A stretch of 42,076 nt of DNA from Pseudomonadota bacterium (GTDB taxonomy: Bacteria > Pseudomonadota > Gammaproteobacteria > Burkholderiales > Thiobacillaceae), in contig JAJXUA010000007.1 in assembly GCA_021783275.1 (NCBI GenBank), positions 1-42,076 of the forward strand. Reading direction: 5' to 3'. The position numbers and the translations under genes were made by a program. Positions within the stretch are counted from its first letter, which is position 1. The number at the start of each line of letters is the position of its first letter. The notes below the pieces were generated by a model. That model was not told the DNA's origin and searched no databases. It worked only from the letters and a program-made list of their open reading frames with translations. This document shows positions 35,512 through 42,076 of this stretch, one piece after another.

Positions 35512-36971
35512 GGTATCGCGACCTGCGCGATTTCATCGCCCAGCTGGAAAAAATGGGCGAGCTGAAACGCATCGCCGTGGAAATCGATCCCAAACTCGAA
35601 ATGACTGAAATCGCCGATCGCGTGCTGCGTGCAGGCGGCCCGGCGCTGCTGTTTGAAAAACCCAAGGGCGGCACGATGCCCGTGCTGGCCAATCTCTTCG
35701 GCACGGTGAAGCGGGTCGCGTTGGGAATGGGCGAAGACGACCCGGCACGGCTGCGCGAAGTCGGCAAACTGCTCGCGTATCTGAAAGAACCCGAGCCGCC
35801 GAAAGGCCTGCGCGATGCCTGGGAAAAATGGCCGGTGCTGAAACAAGTGCTGAACATGGCACCGAAAGAAGTGAAGGGCGCGCCGTGTCAGGACGTGGTG
35901 TGGGAAGGGACCGAGGTCGATTTGCGCCGTCTGCCGATCCAGCACTGCTGGCCGGGTGACGTGGCGCCGCTCATCACCTGGGGCTTGACCGTGACCCGTG
36001 GTCCACACAAGAAACGCCAGAACCTCGGCATCTATCGCCAGCAGGTCATCGCCCACAACAAGCTCATCATGCGCTGGCTCGCGCATCGCGGCGGCGCACT
36101 GGATTTTCGCGAGCATCAACTCGCGCATCCAGGCCAACCGTTTCCGCTCGCGGTCGCGCTCGGTGCCGATCCGGCGACCATCCTCGGCGCGGTCACACCA
36201 GTGCCCGATACGCTCTCGGAATACCAGTTCGCCGGGCTGTTGCGCGGGGCGAAAACCGAAGTGACGAAATGCCTCGGCAACGATCTACAAGTCCCGGCGT
36301 CGGCCGAAATCGTGCTAGAAGGCGTGATCCACCCCGGCGAAACGGCGCTGGAAGGGCCATACGGCGACCACACCGGCTACTACAACGAGCAGGAGACGTT
36401 TCCGGTCTTCACGGTCGAGCGCATCACCTTGCGGCGCGACCCGATCTACCACAGCACCTACACCGGCAAGCCGCCCGACGAACCGGCCATCCTCGGGGTC
36501 GCGCTGAACGAGGTCTTCGTGCCGCTGCTGCAGAAGCAGTTTCCCGAAATCACCGATTTTTATCTGCCGCCCGAAGGCTGCTCGTACCGCATGGCGGTGG
36601 TCAGCATGAAAAAGCAGTACCCCGGCCACGCCAAACGCGTGATGTTCGGGGTGTGGAGTTTTTTGCGCCAGTTCATGTACACCAAATTCATCCTCGTCAC
36701 CGACGACGATGTGAACGTGCGCGACTGGAAAGAAGTGATCTGGGCACTGACGACGCGTGTCGATCCCGCACGCGACACGCTGCTGGTGGAAAACACGCCG
36801 ATCGATTACCTCGACTTTGCCAGTCCGGTATCGGGGCTGGGCAGCAAGATGGGCATCGACGCGACCCACAAATGGCCGGGCGAAACCACGCGTGAATGGG
36901 GTACGCCGATTGCGATGGACGCTGACGTGAAGGCGCGCGTCGATGCGCTATGGAGCCAGCTTGGTCTGTAA
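35508..36971 (+). CDS. ubiD: UbiD, 4-hydroxy-3-polyprenylbenzoate decarboxylase
   Basis: Prenylated-FMN-dependent decarboxylase of ubiquinone synthesis; 487 residues, against about 497 in E. coli. It starts at the ATGA overlap with rfaE2 ([22 protein letters not shown]). Family landmarks are [58 protein letters not shown]-type region (with catalytic Glu), [14 protein letters not shown] and [11 protein letters not shown] near the C-terminus. The cofactor-making partner UbiX is not in the window. The 3' end overlaps the next gene by 29 nt. Confidence 0.97.
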   Translation: MRYRDLRDFIAQLEKMGELKRIAVEIDPKLEMTEIADRVLRAGGPALLFEKPKGGTMPVLANLFGTVKRVALGMGEDDPARLREVGKLLAYLKEPEPPKGLRDAWEKWPVLKQVLNMAPKEVKGAPCQDVVWEGTEVDLRRLPIQHCWPGDVAPLITWGLTVTRGPHKKRQNLGIYRQQVIAHNKLIMRWLAHRGGALDFREHQLAHPGQPFPLAVALGADPATILGAVTPVPDTLSEYQFAGLLRGAKTEVTKCLGNDLQVPASAEIVLEGVIHPGETALEGPYGDHTGYYNEQETFPVFTVERITLRRDPIYHSTYTGKPPDEPAILGVALNEVFVPLLQKQFPEITDFYLPPEGCSYRMAVVSMKKQYPGHAKRVMFGVWSFLRQFMYTKFILVTDDDVNVRDWKEVIWALTTRVDPARDTLLVENTPIDYLDFASPVSGLGSKMGIDATHKWPGETTREWGTPIAMDADVKARVDALWSQLGL

Positions 36972-37716
36972 GCTGGCGACCTGTCTGGGCGCGCTGGCTT
37001 TTGCTGTCAGCTGCGCTCAGGCGGCTGCGCTGGAGCGCCTCACCGGATCGGTACGCTATCTGGAACGCAGCGCATTGCCCGCCGACGCCATACTCACGGT
37101 AGAACTGCTTGAAGTGTCAACGCCGGGCGGCCAGACCGAGCGACTGTCCCGGCTGGCGTTACCCACGCGCGGACGACAGGTGCCCCTCGCATTCGAGTTG
37201 CCGTTCTATCCCACGGCACTCAAGCCGAATCACCGCTACATGGTGCGCGCCACCCTCATCAACCGCGGTGGCGAAGTGCTGTTCGCCTCGCCGGCAGCCG
37301 TGCCGGTGCGTGACCATCGCGACCCGATCGAACTGATCGTGCAGCGCATGCGCGACGCCCCGGCCGCTGCCGCCCTGGAAAACACCTACTGGAAACTGAT
37401 CGAGGTGAACGGTGTGCCCGCGCGGGTGCAGCCGGGCGAGCGCGAGGCCTATCTGCTGCTGCTCGCCGGACGTGCCACCGGCAGCAGTGGCTGCAACAAG
37501 CTGATGGGCGCGTATGCCCTGACAGGCAATACCACCCTGACCATAGGACCCCTGGCCAGCACCCGCATGGCCTGTGTGCCGGACGTGGCCGCACAGGAGT
37601 CTGCGCTGATCGACGCCTACCTCAACACCAGCGGTTACCGCATCGAGGGTGAATCACTGCTGCTGCTGGGCGGCGATGCCGTGCTGGCGCGTTTCAGGCT
37701 GCACGCCTACAAGTAG
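36943..37716 (+). CDS. exported YbaY-like plus META-domain protein
   Basis: Predicted periplasmic protein of 257 residues. A signal peptide ([14 protein letters not shown], cleaved about residue 27) is followed by a YbaY/YscW-type lipoprotein domain (about 30-125: [46 protein letters not shown]). A META/HslJ-like domain completes it (about 145-255: [36 protein letters not shown]). This pairing is known in envelope-stress proteins of unclear function. There is no lipobox Cys at the expected place unless SCAQA is used. The start lies in the 3' end of ubiD; a start at the Val/Leu codons a few residues later is possible. Confidence 0.85.
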   Translation: MRYGASLVCKLATCLGALAFAVSCAQAAALERLTGSVRYLERSALPADAILTVELLEVSTPGGQTERLSRLALPTRGRQVPLAFELPFYPTALKPNHRYMVRATLINRGGEVLFASPAAVPVRDHRDPIELIVQRMRDAPAAAALENTYWKLIEVNGVPARVQPGEREAYLLLLAGRATGSSGCNKLMGAYALTGNTTLTIGPLASTRMACVPDVAAQESALIDAYLNTSGYRIEGESLLLLGGDAVLARFRLHAYK

Positions 37717-37866
37717 GAATACACCTACACCAATAGAAGCTTGCAGTATCCCGCCTGTGCGCCCAATGTATCTGGTGACATCAACCCTTCCCGGAATTGA
37801 TAGGGATCAGGTGTTCCCTGCCCAAGGGTTGTGTCCATTTCACCCCATACAAACAGGAGAGTCATC

Positions 37867-38409
37867 ATGAACAAGTCGATGTTGATCGGTGTCATTGCGG
37901 GCGCCGCTGCCGTAACCGCGATTGGCGGCATAGCGGGTTACAAGGCATTGAATCCGGAACCCGCGTTTGCGGATGTGCTGGCGGTTGAGCCTGTCACCGA
38001 AACCAGCAAAACGCCGCGTGAAGTCTGCAATGACATCGTGGTGAACGAACAGGCGCCGGTCAAGGATGACAACCGCATTGCCGGTACTGCGATCGGCGTG
38101 GTGGCGGGCGGGCTGCTCGGCAGTCAGATCGGTGGTGGCAGCGGACGCACGGTCGCGACCGTGGCGGGTGCGGCCGCGGGCGGCTATGCCGGCAACCGGG
38201 TACAGAAAAACATGCAGGAGAACAACACGGTCAGCCGCACCGAAACCCGCTGCAAAACCGTGTATGACACGAAAACCGAAACCATCGGCTACGACGTGCG
38301 CTATCGCCTGGGTGAGGAAGAAGGCCAGGTCCGCATGGAGCAGAAACCCGGCAGCCAGATTCCGGTCAAGGATGGTCAGCTCGTGCTCGACGGCCCGACC
38401 GCCGGTTAA
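37867..38409 (+). CDS. glycine-zipper surface protein
   Basis: A 180-residue protein with an N-terminal membrane anchor or signal (about 5-25, LIGVIAGAAAVTAIGGIAGY) and a glycine-zipper 2TM domain, GTAIGVVAGGLLGSQIGGG followed by AGAAAGGYAGNRVQ, as in the 17-kDa surface antigen/SlyB group. The C-terminal part (TRCKTVYDTKTETIGYDVRYRLGEEEGQVRM) is the usual small beta domain. Probably in the outer membrane or periplasm; function unknown. The ATG has AGGAGAG about 6 nt upstream, better than an earlier ATG at 37831. It is separated from the META gene by 150 nt, so probably has its own promoter. Confidence 0.88.
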   Translation: MNKSMLIGVIAGAAAVTAIGGIAGYKALNPEPAFADVLAVEPVTETSKTPREVCNDIVVNEQAPVKDDNRIAGTAIGVVAGGLLGSQIGGGSGRTVATVAGAAAGGYAGNRVQKNMQENNTVSRTETRCKTVYDTKTETIGYDVRYRLGEEEGQVRMEQKPGSQIPVKDGQLVLDGPTAG

Positions 38410-38481
38410 GGGTATGACGATAAACGCAGGCTGATTCGGGCAGCAGTGATCCGGACAGCCCAGTTTGCCCGGACGGGAAAC

Positions 38482-39909
38482 CTAGCGGGGGACATCGTCC
38501 CACACCCACTCCAGCAGGGCACGCTGTGCCGCTTCCGCCTGCCGCGCATTGGCGTGATTCACCAGCATGACAAAACTGGTGCGGCGGCCCCGGGCCGTCA
38601 TCACATACCCCGCCAGCGCGCTGACATCGCGCAGGGAACCGGTTTTGAGGTGCGCCCGACCCGCCACCGGACTGTCCCTGAAACGCTGTTTCAGCGTGCC
38701 GTCGATGGCCATGATCGGCAACGCCGATTCGAATTCGGCGAACAGCGGGCCACGGTACGCGGTACGCAGGAGCTGGTTCAGGGTGTCGGCGCGGATGCGT
38801 TCGATGCGCGACAAACCCGAGCCGTTTTCCAGCACCAGCTTGTGCGTCGAAATCCCTGCACGCAGGAGCGTGTCCCGCACCGCCTGCGCGCCTTTTTCCG
38901 GCGTGGCGGGTACGCCATAAGTCTGCATCCCCAGCGTCAGGAAAAGATTTTTCGCCATCAGATTGCTGGAGTATTTATTGAGCCGACGCAGCGTATCGGC
39001 GAGCGGCTCGGATGCAAACGTCAGCAGGGGCGGCGCTGACGGCGCTCGCCCGTTGAGCGTCGCGCCGCGCAGCGTGCCCCCCGACTCGGCCCACAGCGCC
39101 CGAAAAATCACATCAAAGGTCATGGCCGCATCAAACAGGCTGCGTGGCCACGGTTGCTCGCCACAACTGCGCGGGTAGGGCCCGGCCATCGCATAAGCAA
39201 CAGCAGGGGGACCGGCTGGCGAAAGGCGCAGCGCATCGCGCCAGCCATGGCATGGCAAGCCGTCATCCAGCTTCAGCTGTGACGCCAGAACCCCGTCCGG
39301 CAGCGCCACTCCGGGGGTCACGACAACCTGATCGCCACTCACATTCAAGCGCAGCGGAATGACGTTGAAATTCGCCACCAGCGCGCCAGCTGCTGCGTTG
39401 TAGGGCGCGTGAGGCTCGCCATCGAACGCACCCGGGTCCACTTCAGGCGAATCAAATACCGTGCTGTCCAGCACCAGATTGCCACGTATGTGATGTATCC
39501 CGCGCGTGCGCAGCTCGCGTTGCAGCAGCCACATCCTCTCCAGCGTCAGTGACGGATCGCCGTTGCCACGGATCGCCAGATCGCCATCGAGCACACCGTC
39601 CTTCAGCGCACCTTCCGCCCATATCTCGGTCGCCCAGGTAAAACCCGGTCCCAACTGCTGCAGGGCCGCGTAGCTCGTCACCAGCTTCATCACCGATGCC
39701 GGATTCATGGCGGCATCGGCCTGATGGCTTAGCAGGGGCATGTCGCCGTCCAGGGGCTGGACGACAACAGCAACACGGTTCAGCGGGATACCCGCCTGTT
39801 TCAATGCGGCAGTAAATGTCTCGGGAAGCTCGGCCGCACCTGCGGACGCTGCCAGTGCGATGGCAAATACGAACGTGAGGAGGCGGGTCTTGGCGATCGT
39901 GCGCAGCAT
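38482..39909 (-). CDS. dacB: DacB (PBP4), D-Ala-D-Ala carboxypeptidase/endopeptidase
   Basis: Periplasmic class C penicillin-binding protein (peptidase family S13) that removes the terminal D-Ala and cleaves cross-links. It has 475 residues from MLRTIAKTRLLTFVFAIALAASAGA, a clear signal peptide; 31 further codons upstream have no similarity. Active-site motifs are SVMK (72-75, in NPASVMKLVTS), SSN in KYSSNLMAKNLFL, and KTG in HLKTGSLRDVSALAG. Other family blocks are IRGNGDPSLT, HHIRGNLVLD and LENGSGLSRIERI. Convergent with the glycine-zipper gene across 72 nt; monocistronic. Confidence 0.96.
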   Translation of the reverse strand: MLRTIAKTRLLTFVFAIALAASAGAAELPETFTAALKQAGIPLNRVAVVVQPLDGDMPLLSHQADAAMNPASVMKLVTSYAALQQLGPGFTWATEIWAEGALKDGVLDGDLAIRGNGDPSLTLERMWLLQRELRTRGIHHIRGNLVLDSTVFDSPEVDPGAFDGEPHAPYNAAAGALVANFNVIPLRLNVSGDQVVVTPGVALPDGVLASQLKLDDGLPCHGWRDALRLSPAGPPAVAYAMAGPYPRSCGEQPWPRSLFDAAMTFDVIFRALWAESGGTLRGATLNGRAPSAPPLLTFASEPLADTLRRLNKYSSNLMAKNLFLTLGMQTYGVPATPEKGAQAVRDTLLRAGISTHKLVLENGSGLSRIERIRADTLNQLLRTAYRGPLFAEFESALPIMAIDGTLKQRFRDSPVAGRAHLKTGSLRDVSALAGYVMTARGRRTSFVMLVNHANARQAEAAQRALLEWVWDDVPR

Positions 39910-40018
39910 GGCGTCATTATGCCTAGCCCGCCGGGCAATCGCCTGAGTGAAATCAGGTACCGGGCGTCTACAGACCTGCGAGCGGACATGGGTCACGCTC
40001 ACGGCCGCAGTGTCCGTC

Positions 40019-41046
40019 TCAACCCAAATCTGTCACATACCAGTCCATCGCCTCGGCCAGACCTTCACCGATGCGATGCGTCGGCGCGTAGCCGAGCCGG
40101 GTTTGCGCTTTGCTGATATCGGCGAGCGAATGGCGCACATCGCCCGCACGGAAGTCGCGGTACACGGGTTTGGCGTCAGCCAGATGCGGAAAGCGCGGCG
40201 CAAGCAGGGCGCGGATCGCTTCGTACAACTGGTTGAGCGTGGTGCGGTCACCGACGGCGACGTTGTAGACCTGATTCGCAGCGTCTGCGTGTGAACTGGT
40301 GGCGGCGAGCAGATTGGCCTGGATGACATTGTCGATGTAGCAGAAGTCACGGCTGGTTTCGCCGTCGCCGTTGATGTAGACAGGCTCATTGTGGATCATG
40401 CTCGACACCCACTTCGGCACCACGGCGGCGTAGGCGCCCGCGGGATCCTGGCGACGGCCAAAGATGTTGAAGTACCGGAGGCCGATCGATTCCATGCCGT
40501 AGCAACGGCCGAACACGTCGGCGTACAACTCGTTCACCAGCTTGGTCACGGCGTACGGCGACAGGGGTTTGCCGATCACGTCCTCGACCTTGGGCAGGCC
40601 GGGGTGGTCGCCGTAGGTGGACGAGGACGCGGCGTAGACGAAGCGTTTTACTTTCGCATCGCGCGCGGCGACGAGCATGTTGATATAGCCGGTGTTGTTG
40701 GCGGCGTGCGTGGTGAGCGGGTCTTCGAGCGAGCGCGGCACCGATCCCAGTGCGGCCTGGTGCAAAACGTAGTCGATGCCTTTGCACACAGCCTGGCAGG
40801 TGTCGGGGTCGCGAATGTCGCCGCGAATGAAACTGAAGCGCGCCCAGCGTTGTGCACCCACACTGGCCTGCACCTGATCCAGATTGTGCTGGTGGCCGGT
40901 GGCGAAACTGTCGAGGCCGACGACGTGCTGGTCGAGCTGCAACAGCGCTTCGGCGAGATTGCTGCCGATGAAGCCAGCGACGCCCGTGACGAGCCAGGTT
41001 TTTGGCGCAGCCTGAAGCTGCGTTTTCAGCGCATCGAACGCGGTCA

Positions 41047-41047
<1 letters not shown>
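40019..41047 (-). CDS. wbpP: UDP-N-acetylglucosamine 4-epimerase (WbpP/TviC type)
   Basis: NAD-dependent extended SDR epimerase, about 342 residues. The Rossmann motif is [16 protein letters not shown] near the start, the catalytic Tyr/Lys is in [17 protein letters not shown], and [17 protein letters not shown] supplies the active-site Ser/Thr. [11 protein letters not shown] and the [10 protein letters not shown] block match the UDP-N-acetylhexosamine epimerases WbpP and TviC better than GalE, so the likely reaction is UDP-GlcNAc(A) to UDP-GalNAc(A). The ATG shares a base with the dehydrogenase stop (TGATG); a GTG one codon earlier is possible. Part of a surface polysaccharide pathway. Confidence 0.92.

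Positions 41048-42076
<1,029 letters not shown>

Overview
The window is GC-rich, densely packed chromosomal DNA. Gene content and order point to a betaproteobacterium, probably of the Nitrosomonadales/Thiobacillus-Sulfuricella type; this placement is inferred from gene families and synteny, not from a 16S gene. Most of it is housekeeping: a complete division and cell wall (dcw) cluster on the minus strand, with lpxC and, further along, secA.

Layout from left to right. (1) 3-1972: the 3' part of a QseC-like sensor kinase overlapping a PAP2-family membrane phosphatase. (2) 1969-5991: two small conserved genes and secA on the minus strand, with dciA (DUF721) divergent from secA. (3) 6017-11065: an accessory stretch with two proteins of unknown function, a small secreted protein, and an apparent operon of a di-haem cytochrome c peroxidase and a DAHL-GGDEF-EAL c-di-GMP protein. 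It separates lpxC from the dciA/secA pair. (4) 11284-30311: the dcw cluster, in transcription order mraZ, rsmH, ftsL, ftsI, murE, murF, mraY, murD, ftsW, murG, murC, murB, ddl, ftsQ, ftsA, ftsZ, lpxC and a 60-residue membrane protein. Most junctions are ATGA, GTGA or TGATG overlaps. (5) 30354-30919: the control region of the cluster, with a sigma-70-like promoter, four phased MraZ-type repeats, a terminator, one perfect DnaA box and the RNase P RNA gene rnpB. (6) 30979-38409: a DUF1269-type protein, then pyrC and rsmI (minus), then a plus-strand operon yraN, gmhA/diaA-like, a dolP-like BON lipoprotein, rfaE2, ubiD and a YbaY-META fusion, followed by a glycine-zipper protein. (7) 38482-42076: dacB (PBP4), then a UDP-GlcNAc 4-epimerase and the 3' part of a UDP-HexNAc 6-dehydrogenase, which look like one end of a surface-polysaccharide locus.

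The genes form one envelope-building unit. The Mur enzymes, MraY and MurG make lipid II, FtsW/FtsI/FtsL/FtsQ/FtsA/FtsZ use it at the septum, and PBP4 trims the wall. LpxC and the heptose genes (gmhA-like, rfaE2) supply LPS, and SecA exports envelope proteins.

I found no tRNA, rRNA, CRISPR array, prophage or clear insertion sequence, and no convincing new multi-gene system. The less ordinary signals are a 64-nt palindrome between ftsW and murG, a 14-bp tandem repeat inside the start of ddl, a tiny Pro-Pro-Pro leader ORF in front of dciA, the 60-residue membrane protein co-translated with lpxC, and the peroxidase/c-di-GMP pair.
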